Assembly (NCBI RefSeq): GCF_017939625.1
Contig: NZ_JAGKTC010000002.1
Coordinates: 409,137 to 473,136 of the forward strand
Reading direction: 5' to 3'
Length of the DNA stretch: 64,000 nucleotides
DNA from: Pseudoxanthomonas helianthi
Lineage (GTDB): Bacteria > Pseudomonadota > Gammaproteobacteria > Xanthomonadales > Xanthomonadaceae
Shown here: in pieces, positions 1 to 8,770 of the stretch
Numbering within the stretch: the first letter of the stretch is position 1
Layout of the letters: every line of letters begins with the position of its first letter
Made by a program: the position numbers and the translations under genes
Notes under the pieces: generated by a model
What the model was told of the DNA's origin: nothing
Database searches by the model: none
Seen by the model: the letters and a program-made list of their open reading frames with translations, nothing else

Positions 1-226
1 AAAACTGGTTCGCGCGCGGACGTGACGGCGGTAACGAGGTATATGTGGTGTGCGAGGCTGACGCGGCCTTTGCGCAAGGCGCGGTGGCCGGGAGGAGTAT
101 TTGCCATGTCGGCAACATAGAACCGCGCGAGAGTCGTGACTGTCGGCGGACTTGGTCTGCCGAGGTAGGAAAAATCCGAGTCTCAGCCGCGATGATTAGG
201 TCGCGCCCAGGGGCGCTCCTACTGGG
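1..226. other. Left-edge segment without a convincing gene
   Basis: No reading frame here looks like a known protein. The only clear structure is a copy of the 23-bp REP-like sequence at 200-222, just past the stop codon of the leftward gene at 227-877. The segment may hold the end or regulatory region of a gene lying outside the window. Confidence 0.4.
200..222. repeat. REP-like 23-bp element, single copy
   Basis: The sequence reads GTCGCGCCCAGGGG followed by CGCTCCTAC. It is identical to the right arm of the inverted pair at 10302-10369. It lies 4 bp beyond the stop codon of the leftward gene. Such short GC-rich palindromic units are common in intergenic DNA of Xanthomonadaceae and Pseudomonas. 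Identity of the copies is seen directly; the family assignment is by resemblance. Confidence 0.75.
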
Positions 227-877
227 CTATCGCATGCCCTGGCGGCTGATGGAACAGACGTAGACCACTTCGCAGGCCCCGGCGCCGCTGTCGTCGCGGC
301 TCAACGAGCTGCGCCAGCGCCAGCCATCGCCGGCATCGGCCTGGACCAGCCAGCCGTCGATGCGCACGCGGTCGTCCTTGCGCACGTCGGCCAGGGCACG
401 GGCGACCGTGTCGTCGGCTGGGATCATGTGCATGTTCGACGCGCTGCGGACGATCTCGGCCGGATCCAGCGGCGGCTGGTCTTCCCAGGAATAGCTGAAG
501 AAGCGCACCGACTGGCTCAGCGACAGGCGCGACAGCGCGTCATCGTCGGCCATGCGTCCCCAGCCCAGGGCCAGGTCGGTCGGCGAAAGCTTCGCCTCGC
601 GATCCCATGAATAGTCTTCGCGCGACAACACCCGCGCATCGACGCTGAAACCGGCCAACGGGGTCAGCGTCGCCGCCTGCAAGGCGAACGGCCGCAGCGA
701 CGCAGGCACGTCGCTTTGCAGCGGCGGAGCGCCGGCCGCGACTTGCGGCGGCGGCGGGCAGAACGAGTTGCCGGCGACGCCCGTCGGCGCATGCACCGGA
801 CGCGGCGAATACGGCGAGAACCACCAGCCGAGCAGGCCGAGCAGCAACCCGGCGAACAGCAGGCGGTTCAGGGTCAC
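227..877 (-). CDS. Hypothetical membrane-anchored or exported protein
   Basis: A 216-residue protein with an N-terminal hydrophobic segment (about residues 5-20, ending in GWWF), best read as an uncleaved anchor or signal sequence. A proline-rich stretch follows, then a polar periplasmic-type domain. The C-terminal part contains DDRVRIDGWLV and WRWRSSLSRDD and ends with a two-cysteine ACEVVYVC motif, which could form a disulfide. I do not recognise a named family. The GTG start lies 13 bp after the stop of the transaldolase gene on the same strand, so the two are probably co-transcribed. The link to the pentose phosphate pathway is positional only. Confidence 0.7.
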   Translation of the reverse strand: MTLNRLLFAGLLLGLLGWWFSPYSPRPVHAPTGVAGNSFCPPPPQVAAGAPPLQSDVPASLRPFALQAATLTPLAGFSVDARVLSREDYSWDREAKLSPTDLALGWGRMADDDALSRLSLSQSVRFFSYSWEDQPPLDPAEIVRSASNMHMIPADDTVARALADVRKDDRVRIDGWLVQADAGDGWRWRSSLSRDDSGAGACEVVYVCSISRQGMR

Positions 878-890
878 CGACGGATTCCGC

Positions 891-1856
891 TCAGGCCAGG
901 CGCGCGGCGATGCTGTCGCGCAGGGCGTGCAGGTCCTTGGCGAAGATCTCGATGCCGGTGGACAGCTTTTCCTTCGCCATGGCGTCCGCGTCCAGCGCGG
1001 CGGCGTAGCCTGCGGCGGTGACGGGCGCGTAGTCGCCCGGGACCGCAGCGCCCGGGGTCAGCTTGCGCGGCAGTTCGCCGTGGTCGGCGTCGAGCTTTTC
1101 CAGCAGGTCGGGCGAAATGGTCAGGCGGTCGCAGCCGGCCAGCGCTTCGATCTGCGCGGTCGAACGGAACGACGCGCCCATCACCACCGTCGCGTGGCCG
1201 CGCTTCTTGAATTCGGCATAGACGCCGCGCACGAACTTCACGCCCGGATCTTCGTCGATGTTCGCGGGCACCTGGCCGTTGGCCACGTACCAGTCGAGGA
1301 TGCGGCCGACGAAGGGCGAGATCAGGAACGCGCCGGCTTCCGCGCAGGCCAGCGCCTGCGCGGGGTTGAAGATCAGGGTCAGATTGCAGTCGATGCCCTC
1401 GGCCTGCAGCTGGCGCGCGGCTTCGACGCCTTCCCAGGTCGCCGCGACCTTGATCAGCACGCGATCCTTCGCCACGCCGCGTTCGGCGTACATGGCGATG
1501 AACTTGCGCGCCTTGGCCACGGTGGCGGCGGTGTCGTGGGCGAGGTCGGCGTCGACCTCGGTGGAAACGCGGCCGGGGATCAGCGCGCTGAGCATGGCGC
1601 CGACGCCGACGGTCAGGCGGTCGGCGACTTCGTTGACCACCGCGGCCCTGTCGCCGCCCTGGGCGCGCGCCCAGGCGAGTTCGCGTTCGATCAGTTCGGC
1701 GTACACCGGCAGGTCCAGCGCCTTCTTCACCAGCGTGGGGTTGGTCGTGCAATCGACCGGCTTGAGCCGCTTGATCGCGTCGTAATCGCCGGTGTCGGCG
1801 ACGACCACGGACAGTTCGCGCAGTTGCTGGAGCTTGGAGGGGGCGGATGCGTTCAT
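891..1856 (-). CDS. tal: Transaldolase
   Basis: A 321-residue transaldolase, which moves a dihydroxyacetone unit between sugar phosphates in the cytosolic non-oxidative pentose phosphate pathway. The family fingerprint [11 protein letters not shown] is near the N-terminus. The Schiff-base lysine lies in IKVAATWEG, followed by the conserved NLTLIF and [10 protein letters not shown] segments. Length matches TalB-type enzymes (about 316-321). I chose the ATG giving [12 protein letters not shown]; a longer frame would add 22 residues unlike the family. It lies downstream of rnk and upstream of a hypothetical membrane protein on the same strand. Confidence 0.95.
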   Translation of the reverse strand: MNASAPSKLQQLRELSVVVADTGDYDAIKRLKPVDCTTNPTLVKKALDLPVYAELIERELAWARAQGGDRAAVVNEVADRLTVGVGAMLSALIPGRVSTEVDADLAHDTAATVAKARKFIAMYAERGVAKDRVLIKVAATWEGVEAARQLQAEGIDCNLTLIFNPAQALACAEAGAFLISPFVGRILDWYVANGQVPANIDEDPGVKFVRGVYAEFKKRGHATVVMGASFRSTAQIEALAGCDRLTISPDLLEKLDADHGELPRKLTPGAAVPGDYAPVTAAGYAAALDADAMAKEKLSTGIEIFAKDLHALRDSIAARLA

Positions 1857-1946
1857 GCGTTCGGAGAAGTGGAGGGAACGGGATGCACAAGTATGCCCTG
1901 TCCCGTGGCGCGGATCGGCCACGGAAAAGTGCTTTCTGCGTGCGGA

Positions 1947-2378
1947 TCAGCGGTGCAGGTCGCCGCTGGCTTCGGGTTGGTAGTCGATTCCGGTCACGCG
2001 CAGGCGCAGGGCACGGCCGCCCGGCGCGTTCCAGTCGATGCTCTGGCCGACCGACAGGCCGAGCAGGGCGCTGCCGACGGGGGCCAGCACGGAGACGCGG
2101 CCTTTCTCGACTTCGGCTTCGTTCGGATAGACCAGGGTCAGGCGATGGATTTCGCCGGAAAGTTCGTCGCGGCATTCCACCCGCGAATGCATCGTCACCA
2201 CGTCGCCGGGCATGTCTTCCGGCGCGCGCACCTCGGCGCGGTTGAGTTCGTCCATCAACGCGAGGGCGGCGGGGTGGCGGCGCAGCACCGGCGTGTCCAG
2301 CAGGGCTTCCAGCCGGGCGAAGTCGCGGCTGGAAACGATCAACGAAGGCGGCAGGCCGCTGACGGGAAGGGTCGACAT
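1947..2378 (-). CDS. rnk: Rnk-type nucleoside diphosphate kinase regulator (GreA/GreB C-terminal fold)
   Basis: A 143-residue protein. The C-terminal half (VSVLAPVGSALLGLSVGQSIDW followed by a beta-rich tail) resembles the GreA/GreB C-terminal FKBP-like domain. The N-terminal half has a short helical region (LPPSLIVSSRDFARLEALLD) as in Rnk rather than the long Gre coiled coil. Rnk proteins affect nucleoside diphosphate kinase levels and may bind RNA polymerase; that role comes from the family. The start is supported by a GAGGAA ribosome-binding sequence upstream. It is the first gene of a probable rnk-tal-hypothetical run. A GreA paralogue is the main alternative. Confidence 0.8.
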   Translation of the reverse strand: MSTLPVSGLPPSLIVSSRDFARLEALLDTPVLRRHPAALALMDELNRAEVRAPEDMPGDVVTMHSRVECRDELSGEIHRLTLVYPNEAEVEKGRVSVLAPVGSALLGLSVGQSIDWNAPGGRALRLRVTGIDYQPEASGDLHR

Positions 2379-2517
2379 GGGAGGTTCCTCTTGTTTTTGA
2401 TGGGCGCAGAAAAGGAAACGGGCGACGCGTCGCCGCGCCGCCCATCGGATTCCTGATTTGCAGGGCAACCGTAGCCCGGTTGTGCGCCCGGTTCAAGCCG
2501 GGGCTGAACGGCGAAAA

Positions 2518-2580
2518 ATATTCAACCAAACCGTTGACAATCGTCCGGGCCGGCGTATATTCAACCTTATGGTTGACAAA
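2518..2580 (+). promoter_or_regulatory. Promoter with two ArsR-type operator dyads, nearly leaderless
   Basis: A near-consensus sigma-70 promoter is visible: TTGACA at 2534-2539, a 16-bp spacer and TATATT at 2556-2561. Two dyads of form TCAAC-N6-GTTGA lie at 2522-2537 and 2561-2576, set 39 bp apart and each preceded by ATAT. The second dyad spans the ATG of the regulator gene at 2569, and transcription would begin within a few bases of that ATG. This arrangement suggests autorepression by the ArsR protein and translation of a leaderless or almost leaderless message. Sequence elements are seen; binding is inferred. Confidence 0.75.
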
Positions 2581-2985
2581 TACCCGAATCGCCGCGACGC
2601 CCAGCTGCTCGACAGCGTGTTCCACGCCCTGGCCGATCCCACCCGGCGCGCGATGCTGAACGACCTGGCCGCAGGCCCATGCACGGTCGGCGAGCTGGCC
2701 GCGCCGTTCGACATCTCGCTGGCCGGCGCGTCCAAGCACATCCAGGTGCTGGAACGCGCCGGACTGATCCAGCGCGAAGTGCAGGGACGCGTGCATACCT
2801 GCCGGCTCGACGCGCGGCCGCTGCACATGGGCGCGGAATGGATGCGCCACTACGAACGCTTCTGGACCCGCAAGCTCGACGCCCTCGAAGCCCTGCTCAA
2901 GGCCGAGGACGCCGCCACCAAGCCCGCCGACGGACGCACGGCCAAGCCGGCGCGCAAACCCCGCAACCCACGGAGCAAGCCATGA
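2569..2985 (+). CDS. ArsR-family winged-helix transcriptional regulator
   Basis: A 138-residue regulator. The DNA-binding region runs from about residue 10 to 85: LLDSVFHALADPTRRAMLNDL, then the recognition helix region LAGASKHIQVLERAGLI and the wing REVQGRVHTCRLD. No arsenic-type cysteine pair is present, so it belongs with the ArsR proteins that accompany SRPBCC genes. The lysine- and arginine-rich C-terminal tail (about residues 118-138) is low-complexity. The gene overlaps the next one by ATGA, so the two are translationally coupled. The start falls inside an operator dyad just after the -10 box. The ligand is unknown. Confidence 0.88.
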   Translation: MVDKYPNRRDAQLLDSVFHALADPTRRAMLNDLAAGPCTVGELAAPFDISLAGASKHIQVLERAGLIQREVQGRVHTCRLDARPLHMGAEWMRHYERFWTRKLDALEALLKAEDAATKPADGRTAKPARKPRNPRSKP

Positions 2986-3518
2986 ACATCGCCATCACCC
3001 CCGAAGCCGATTACGGCACCGTGACCGCGCCCGGCACCGTGCGCATCCAGCGCCTGCTGCCCGGCCCGATCGAACGCATCTGGTCCTACCTCACCGACGG
3101 CGAGTTGCGCCGGCAATGGCTGGCCGCGGGCGACATGTCGCCGCAGGCCGGTTCGTCGTTCGAACTGGTCTGGCGCAACGACGAGCTGACCGATCCGCCC
3201 GGCAACAAGCCGGCGAATTTCGGCGAAGAACACCGGATGCAAAGCCGCATCGTCGAATTCGATCCGCCGCGCCGGCTGGTGTTCACCTGGGGCGACAGCG
3301 GCAAGGTCGCCTTCGACCTCGAGCGCCACGGCGACAAGGTCATGCTGACCGTGCTGCACGAAGGCATCTCCGACCGCAACAACATGCTGATGATCGGCGC
3401 CGGCTGGCACATGCACATCAACGTGCTGGAAGCGCGCGTCGGCGGGCGCGAGACCGAGCCGTTCTGGGACGGCTGGCAGCGCCTGCGCGGCGAATACGAG
3501 CGGCGCCTGTCGGCCTGA
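2982..3518 (+). CDS. SRPBCC (AHSA1-like) domain protein
   Basis: A 178-residue START/Bet v 1-type (SRPBCC) protein of the Aha1-like branch. Signature segments are IQRLLPGPIERIWSYLTDGE near the N-terminus, RIVEFDPPRRLVFTW in the middle and a C-terminal helix with GWQRLRGEYERRL. These folds form a deep hydrophobic ligand cavity; the ligand is not predictable here. It starts inside the stop codon of the ArsR regulator gene. The ArsR-SRPBCC pairing recurs widely in bacteria, so regulator and binding protein probably respond to or act on the same compound. Confidence 0.88.
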   Translation: MNIAITPEADYGTVTAPGTVRIQRLLPGPIERIWSYLTDGELRRQWLAAGDMSPQAGSSFELVWRNDELTDPPGNKPANFGEEHRMQSRIVEFDPPRRLVFTWGDSGKVAFDLERHGDKVMLTVLHEGISDRNNMLMIGAGWHMHINVLEARVGGRETEPFWDGWQRLRGEYERRLSA

Positions 3519-3544
3519 TCGATCGAATACCCGGAGAACAATCC

Positions 3545-3988
3545 ATGGTCGATATCCTGCATCGGGTCGGCATCGTGTCGGCCCCGGAATCCGTTTACGC
3601 CGCGCTGACCACGCAACGCGGCCTGTCCGGCTGGTGGACGGACCAGGTGGACGGCGAGGGCGCCGTCGGCGACACCGTGCACTTCCGGTTCGGCGAGCAC
3701 GGCTTCTTCGACATGGAGGTGCTGGAAGCCGTGCCGGGCAAGCGCGCGCTGTGGCGGGTCGTCGATGGCCCGCAGGAATGGATCGGTACCCAGGTGTCGT
3801 GGGACCTGCGCCGCGAAGGCGACTACACCATCGTCTTGCTCAGGCATGCAGGCTGGAAGGAGCCGGTCGAGTTCATGCATCACTGCAGCACCAAGTGGGC
3901 GGTGTTCCTGCTCAGCCTGAAACAGCTGGTCGAAACCGGGAAAGGCAGGCCGTACCCGGACGACGTGAAGATCGACGACTGGAACTGA
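3545..3988 (+). CDS. Second SRPBCC domain protein
   Basis: A 147-residue SRPBCC protein with the typical start HRVGIVSAPESVYAALTTQR-GLSGWW, a central beta region (FGEHGFFDMEVLEAVPGKRALWRV) and a C-terminal helix (KWAVFLLSLKQLVETGKG). It lies 26 bp after the first SRPBCC gene with a GGAG sequence before its ATG, so it is probably the third gene of the ArsR operon. It is clearly diverged from its neighbour rather than a recent duplicate. The function is ligand binding by family; the substrate is unknown. Confidence 0.87.
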   Translation: MVDILHRVGIVSAPESVYAALTTQRGLSGWWTDQVDGEGAVGDTVHFRFGEHGFFDMEVLEAVPGKRALWRVVDGPQEWIGTQVSWDLRREGDYTIVLLRHAGWKEPVEFMHHCSTKWAVFLLSLKQLVETGKGRPYPDDVKIDDWN

Positions 3989-4022
3989 ACCTGGCCCCCG
4001 CACCAACCCATCGAGGCGGAAC

Positions 4023-4370
4023 ATGAAATACCAAGGCAGTTGTCATTGCGGGCGTATCGCATTCGAGGTCGAAGGCGAACTGGGCGAGGTCGTGGCCTGC
4101 AATTGCTCCATTTGCCAGCGCAAGGGCGTGCTGATGTGGTTCGTGCCGCGAGGGCAGATGCAACTGCTTGCCGGCGCGGACGCGATGCGCACCTACACCT
4201 TCAACCGGCATGCGGTACGGCATCGCTTCTGCCCGGACTGCGGCATCCATCCGTTCCTCGAAGCCGAAGTCTCCGATGGGCGGGAAATGACGGCGATCAA
4301 CGTCCGTTGCCTCGAGGGCGTCGACTTGGCGTCGCTGCCGGTCCGGCATTTCGACGGGCGCGCGCTCTAG
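4023..4370 (+). CDS. GFA-family zinc-binding protein
   Basis: A 115-residue protein of the glutathione-dependent formaldehyde-activating (GFA/CENP-V) fold. All zinc ligands are visible: C7 and C9 (CHCG), C26, C28 and C31 (CNCSIC), and C70 and C73 (CPDCG). Founding members were proposed to join formaldehyde to glutathione, but many homologues have no proven activity, so the substrate is open. It follows the SRPBCC genes by 34 bp on the same strand and may extend that operon. Confidence 0.9.
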   Translation: MKYQGSCHCGRIAFEVEGELGEVVACNCSICQRKGVLMWFVPRGQMQLLAGADAMRTYTFNRHAVRHRFCPDCGIHPFLEAEVSDGREMTAINVRCLEGVDLASLPVRHFDGRAL

Positions 4371-4429
4371 CTGTCGATTCCGGGCGCGTTGGTTCGTCGA
4401 GGAAACGAATTCCCCAGGAAATCGCCGAC

Positions 4430-5665
4430 ATGCACCGAGTTCCCACTCCCGCTTACCTGGCCACCGACCGCAACTGGCCGCTGGTCGCCGCCGGCGCCCT
4501 GATGGGCTGCGTCGGCGTGGGCGTGCTGTTCGCTCTGGCCGTGCTGCTGACGCCGATGAGCGCCGCCACCGGATGGTCGCGCGCCGGCCTGTCCAGCGCG
4601 ATGACCCTCGCCTTCCTCGCGATGGGCCTGGGCGGTTTTCTGTGGGGCATGCTGAGCGACCGTTTCGGGCCGCGCGTGTGCGTGCTGGCCGGTTCGATCC
4701 TGCTCGGGCTGGCCTGCGTGCTGGCCAGCCATGCCGGCAGCCTGCTGCAGTTCCAGCTCGCCTACGGCGTGCTGATGGGACTGTCGGTCGCCAGCTTCTT
4801 CGCCCCGGTGATCGCGGCCGCCGCGTCGTCGTTCGAAAAGCGTCGCAACCTGGCGATATCGCTGGTGTCCGCGGGCGTCGGCGTGGCGCCGATGACGATT
4901 TCGCCGCTGGTGGCGTGGCTGGTGACCCAGCACGACTGGCGCACCGTGCTGCAGATCGTCGGCGTGCTGGCCTGGGCGCTGACCTTGCCGGCGGTGTGGT
5001 TCGTGCGCACGGCGCCGATCGAAGCGCATGCGGGTGGCGAAACCGCCGGCGGCAACGGCATGGGCTTGGCCCAGGCGGTACGCTCGCGTGCGTTCATCGT
5101 GCTGGCGCTGGCGTTCTTCGCCTGCTGCGCGGCGCACTCCGGGCCGATCTTCCACACGGTCAGCTACGCGGTCGGTTGCGGCCTGCCGATGACCGCCGCG
5201 GTGACCATCTACAGCATGGAAGGCGCGGCTGGCCTCGGCGGTCGTTTGTTATGTGGCGTGCTGGCCGACAAGTGGGGCGCGAAGCCGGTGCTGGTCGCCG
5301 GTCTGGTGGTGCAAGCACTGGCGGCCGCGGCGTATTTGCTGGCAGATAGGTTGGGAAGTTTCTACGCGGTGGCGATCGTGTTCGGCATGGCCTACGGCGG
5401 CACCATGCCGCTGTACGCGTCGCTGGCGCGCGATGCCTTCGCGCCGCGGATCCTCGGCGGCGTGCTCGGTGCGGCGACGATGCTGTCCAGCCTAGGCATG
5501 GCGCTGGGCCCGCTGTTCGGCGGCTGGCTGTACGATCGCTTCGGCAGCTATGCCTGGCTGTATCTCGGCTCGATGATCATCGGCCTGGCCGCGGCGGGTA
5601 TCGCACTGCTGTTCCCGGGCAGGCGCCCGCCGGCCGGCGGTATGCCGGCGCTGCAGCCGGGCTGA
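4430..5665 (+). CDS. MFS transporter
   Basis: A 411-residue major facilitator protein with about twelve hydrophobic segments. The cytoplasmic loop 2-3 signature appears as GMLSDRFGPR and is echoed in the second half by LCGVLADKWGAKP, marking the two six-helix bundles. It resembles the oxalate/formate and monocarboxylate antiporter branch, but the substrate cannot be read from sequence. I chose the ATG giving MHRVPTPAYLATDRNWPLV; the upstream frame belongs to the overlapping GFA gene region. It converges on oxyR, with only 5 bp between their ends. Confidence 0.88.
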   Translation: MHRVPTPAYLATDRNWPLVAAGALMGCVGVGVLFALAVLLTPMSAATGWSRAGLSSAMTLAFLAMGLGGFLWGMLSDRFGPRVCVLAGSILLGLACVLASHAGSLLQFQLAYGVLMGLSVASFFAPVIAAAASSFEKRRNLAISLVSAGVGVAPMTISPLVAWLVTQHDWRTVLQIVGVLAWALTLPAVWFVRTAPIEAHAGGETAGGNGMGLAQAVRSRAFIVLALAFFACCAAHSGPIFHTVSYAVGCGLPMTAAVTIYSMEGAAGLGGRLLCGVLADKWGAKPVLVAGLVVQALAAAAYLLADRLGSFYAVAIVFGMAYGGTMPLYASLARDAFAPRILGGVLGAATMLSSLGMALGPLFGGWLYDRFGSYAWLYLGSMIIGLAAAGIALLFPGRRPPAGGMPALQPG

Positions 5666-5670
5666 GCCGA

Positions 5671-6624
5671 TCAGGCGCGCTTCGCGGGCGCCGGCTTGGG
5701 TTGGCGCGGCACGGCGTCGAACTGCGGCGAAAACAGTTCGTCCGGCAATTGCTTGAACACTTCCGCCAGCTTCAACAGGAAACCGTGCATCGCCGAACTC
5801 TTGCGCCACAGCATGGCGATGCGGCGGCTGGGATGCGAATCGCTGAAGCCGAGCAGGTGGATGTTGTCCGAACGCGCCACCGGCGGCTTCACCGCCAGGG
5901 TCGGCAGCAGGGTGATGCCGACATCGGCGGCGACCATCTGCCGCAAGGTCTCCAGGCTCGTCGCGCGGAATTCGGATTTTTCGTTGGCACCGGAGAGGCG
6001 GCATACTTCCAGCGCCTGTTCGCGCAGGCAATGACCGTCTTCCAGCAGCAGCAGTTTCTGGTCCGACAATTCGTCGAGCTTCAGCGCATCGCGCCGCGCC
6101 AGCGGATGGGTTTCCGGCACCGCCAGCAGGAACGGTTCCTCGAACAGGAATTCCGCATGCAGTTGGTCGTCGTGCACCGGCAGGGCGAGCAGGCCGGCGT
6201 CGAGGCGGCCTTCGCGCAGGCGCGACAGCAGCACTTCGCTCTTTTCCTCGACCAGGAGCAGCTCCAGTTGCGGGAAGCGCTCGCGGATGAGAGGCACCAC
6301 GTGCGGCAGCAGGTACGGGCCGAGCGTGGGGAAGATGCCCAACCGCACGGTGCCGGCTTCCGGATCCTGGCTGCGGCGCGCCGCTTCCTTCATCTGCTCG
6401 ACTTCAGCGACGATGCGCCGCGCGCGCTCGGCGGCATCGCGGCCGGCAGGCGTGAGCATCACCTTGCGCGGCGCGCGCTCGACCAGCGACACGCCGAGTT
6501 CCTCCTCGAGCTTGCGGATCTGGGTCGACAGCGTCGGCTGGCTGACGAAACTGGCCGCGGCGGCCTTGCCGAAATGCTTGTGGTCGGCCAGGGCAACGAG
6601 GTACTTCAGGTCGCGCAGGTTCAT
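5671..6624 (-). CDS. oxyR: OxyR peroxide-sensing LysR regulator
   Basis: A 317-residue LysR-type regulator with the N-terminal helix-turn-helix (LADHKHFGKAAAASFVSQPT). The two peroxide-reactive cysteines fall at exactly C199 and C208 within GHCLREQALEVC, the same numbers as E. coli OxyR. This supports disulfide-based hydrogen peroxide sensing. Its ATG overlaps the stop of the VOC gene by ATGA, making it the last gene of an ahpC-ahpF-VOC-oxyR run. The sensor is thus co-transcribed with its main target genes. The lysine/proline-rich tail after residue 300 is an extension. Confidence 0.97.
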   Translation of the reverse strand: MNLRDLKYLVALADHKHFGKAAAASFVSQPTLSTQIRKLEEELGVSLVERAPRKVMLTPAGRDAAERARRIVAEVEQMKEAARRSQDPEAGTVRLGIFPTLGPYLLPHVVPLIRERFPQLELLLVEEKSEVLLSRLREGRLDAGLLALPVHDDQLHAEFLFEEPFLLAVPETHPLARRDALKLDELSDQKLLLLEDGHCLREQALEVCRLSGANEKSEFRATSLETLRQMVAADVGITLLPTLAVKPPVARSDNIHLLGFSDSHPSRRIAMLWRKSSAMHGFLLKLAEVFKQLPDELFSPQFDAVPRQPKPAPAKRA

Positions 6625-7043
6625 GCGGGTCCCTTCAGTTCGAGGGTGTTGCCGTCGGGGTCGTGGAAGTACAGCGAAGGGCCGTCGCCCTCGGCGCCGA
6701 AATTGATGCTGGCGGGCCCTTGCGCTGCGACGCCATGCGCGGCGAGGTGGGCGACGATGGCGGCTTCATCGAACGGCTCGATGCGCAGGCAGACGTGGTC
6801 TACGTTGCGCGCCTCGTCGCCCGCGGCCGCGCCGCCGCGTCGGCCGAGTTTCCCGTCGACCGAAACCAGGTCGATCATCGACGCGCCCGCCCGCAGGTGG
6901 CGCAGCCCGAGGTCGTCGCGGCGGCGTTCGACCGCGCAGCCGAGAACGTCGCGGTAGAACGCCTCGGCACGGTCGAGGTCGCGCACGCGCAGCACCACGT
7001 GGTCGAGGCGCTGGACGGCAAACGGGCGCGACGCGGCGGCCAT
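6621..7043 (-). CDS. VOC (glyoxalase/dioxygenase-fold) protein
   Basis: A 140-residue vicinal-oxygen-chelate protein with paired beta-alpha-beta-beta-beta modules. Seen motifs are LDHVVLRVRDLDRAEAFYRD at the N-terminus, VDHVCLRIEPFD at the module boundary and LYFHDPDGNTLELKG at the C-terminus. Likely metal ligands are the histidines of the first and second modules and the final glutamate. The substrate is unknown. It lies 3 bp after ahpF and overlaps oxyR, so it is held inside the peroxide operon. A role in removing reactive aldehydes or peroxide by-products is a plausible inference only. Confidence 0.87.
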   Translation of the reverse strand: MAAASRPFAVQRLDHVVLRVRDLDRAEAFYRDVLGCAVERRRDDLGLRHLRAGASMIDLVSVDGKLGRRGGAAAGDEARNVDHVCLRIEPFDEAAIVAHLAAHGVAAQGPASINFGAEGDGPSLYFHDPDGNTLELKGPA

Positions 7044-7046
7044 GGT

Positions 7047-8630
7047 TCAGGCCGCCTTCGCTGCGGACTCGGCGGGGGCCGAGTGGCGAATCAGGAAATC
7101 GAAGGCCGACAGCGCGGCGGTCGAACCGGCGCCCATCGCAACGACTATCTGCTTGAACGGCTCGGTAGTCGCGTCGCCGGCGGCGAACACGCCCGGCACG
7201 CTGGTGTGGCCGCGGTCGTCGATGACGATCTCGCCGCGCGGACTCAGTTCCACCGTGCCCTTCAGCCATTCGCTGTTCGGCAGCAGGCCGATCTGCACGA
7301 ACACGCCGGCCAGCTCGACCTCGTGCGATTCGCCGCTGCTGCGGTCGGTGTAGCGCAGCGCCCGCAGCTTGCTGCCGTCGCCGCGCATTTCGATGGTCTG
7401 CGCGTTCACGTGCACGGTCGCGTTGGGCAGGCTGCGCAGCTTGCGCTGCAGCACTTCGTCGGCGCGCAACTTGCCGTCGAACTCGAGCAGGGTGACGTGG
7501 TCGACGATGCCGGCAAGGTCGATGGCCGCTTCCACGCCGGAGTTGCCGCCGCCGATCACCGCGACCTTCTTGCCCTTGAACAGCGGGCCGTCGCAGTGCG
7601 GGCAGTAGGTCACGCCCTTGTTGCGGTGCTCGGTTTCGCCGGGCACGCCGGTCTGGCGCCAGCGCGCGCCCGGCGACAGGATCACCGTCTTCGCGCGCAG
7701 GGTCGCGCCGCTTTCCAGTTCGACGCCGATCAGCCCGCCCTCGCGCGCGGCCGGGTGCAGGGCCTTGGCGCGCTGCGCGGTGATCAGCTCGACATCGTAG
7801 TTGCGCACGTGCGCCTCCAGCGATGCGGCCAGCTTCGGGCCTTCGGTGTATTCGACCGAAGGGAAGTTCTCGATGGCCATCGTGTCCAGCACCTGGCCGC
7901 CGAAACGCTCGGTGACGATGCCGGTGCGGATGCCCTTGCGCGCGGCATAGATCGCCGCCGCCGCACCCGCCGGGCCGCCGCCGACGACCAGCACGTCGAA
8001 CGGCGCAGCGTCCTTCAGCGCTTCGGCCGCGCGCGCCGCCGCGCCGGTGTCGAGCTTGGCGAGGACCTGTTCGATGCTCATGCGGCCAGCGTCGAATTCG
8101 GCGCCGTTGAGGTAGATGGTCGGCACCGACAGGATCTGCTTGGCTTCGACTTCGGCCTGGAACAGCGCGCCATCGATGGCCACGTGGCGGATGCGCGGGT
8201 TCAGCACGCTCATCGCGTTCAGCGTCTGCACCGTGTCCGGGCAGCTCTGGCAATGCAGCGACATGTAGGTTTCGAACACGAAATCGCCGTCGAGCTCGCG
8301 CACCTGCCGGGCCAGCGCGTCGTCGATCTTCACCGGATGGCCGCCGACCTGCAGCAGGGCCAGCACCAGCGAGGTGAATTCATGGCCGAGCGGGATGCCG
8401 GCAAAGCCGACCGCGATGTCGGTACCGGCGCGGCGGATCAGGAACGAGGGCTTGCGCGCGTCGTTGCCGCTCGCGCGGGAGATCTTCGGCGACAGCGAAG
8501 CGATGTCGGCGAGCAGGCCATCGAGTTCGCGCGAAGCGTCCGAATCGTCGAGCGAGGCGACCAGTTCGATCGGCTGCTGCAGCTTCTCGAGGTAGGCGGC
8601 GAGTTGGGTCTTGAGGTCGGCATCCAACAT
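7047..8630 (-). CDS. ahpF: Alkyl hydroperoxide reductase subunit F
   Basis: A 527-residue flavoprotein disulfide reductase that passes electrons from NADH to AhpC. The N-terminal tandem thioredoxin-fold domain carries C127 and C130 (LHCQSC). The FAD-binding motif is [12 protein letters not shown], the NADH-binding motif is [12 protein letters not shown], and the active-site disulfide lies in TYCPHCDG. Length and order match E. coli AhpF (521). It lies downstream of ahpC on the same strand, with 140 bp of hairpin-forming DNA between them, and 3 bp before the VOC gene. Confidence 0.97.
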   Translation of the reverse strand: MLDADLKTQLAAYLEKLQQPIELVASLDDSDASRELDGLLADIASLSPKISRASGNDARKPSFLIRRAGTDIAVGFAGIPLGHEFTSLVLALLQVGGHPVKIDDALARQVRELDGDFVFETYMSLHCQSCPDTVQTLNAMSVLNPRIRHVAIDGALFQAEVEAKQILSVPTIYLNGAEFDAGRMSIEQVLAKLDTGAAARAAEALKDAAPFDVLVVGGGPAGAAAAIYAARKGIRTGIVTERFGGQVLDTMAIENFPSVEYTEGPKLAASLEAHVRNYDVELITAQRAKALHPAAREGGLIGVELESGATLRAKTVILSPGARWRQTGVPGETEHRNKGVTYCPHCDGPLFKGKKVAVIGGGNSGVEAAIDLAGIVDHVTLLEFDGKLRADEVLQRKLRSLPNATVHVNAQTIEMRGDGSKLRALRYTDRSSGESHEVELAGVFVQIGLLPNSEWLKGTVELSPRGEIVIDDRGHTSVPGVFAAGDATTEPFKQIVVAMGAGSTAALSAFDFLIRHSAPAESAAKAA

Positions 8631-8707
8631 GGTGGGCTCCTGTTTGCGGGCAGGCGTTGCCGCTCGGCAACGCGGGTGCAGAGGCGGAATGGAGAAGGCT
8701 GGGGTCA

Positions 8708-8757
8708 GGGCGGCGTCGCGCCGCCCTCAGCCCAACCCCCTCCCGTTCGGGAAGGGG
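8708..8757. terminator. Twin hairpins between ahpC and ahpF
   Basis: Two stem-loops lie between ahpC and ahpF: GGGCGGCG-TCG-CGCCGCCC at 8708-8726 and a CCCCTCCCG/CGGGAAGGGG hairpin at about 8737-8757. Neither has a clear T-run. They may stabilise the ahpC message or attenuate read-through so that AhpC exceeds AhpF, as is usual for this pair. Stems are seen; function is inferred. Confidence 0.5.
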
Positions 8758-8770
8758 TGGGTGGTCCGGC

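Noticed and set aside
106..120. Four-codon frame ATG-TCG-GCA-ACA-TAG preceded by GGGAGGAG
   Set aside because: Looks like a leader peptide by its ribosome-binding sequence, but nothing downstream (no attenuator, no rightward gene) supports it; probably chance.
768..2850. Long open frames on both strands across tal and rnk
   Set aside because: They cover recognised genes in other frames. The translations are Arg/Gly/Asp-rich and have no family features.
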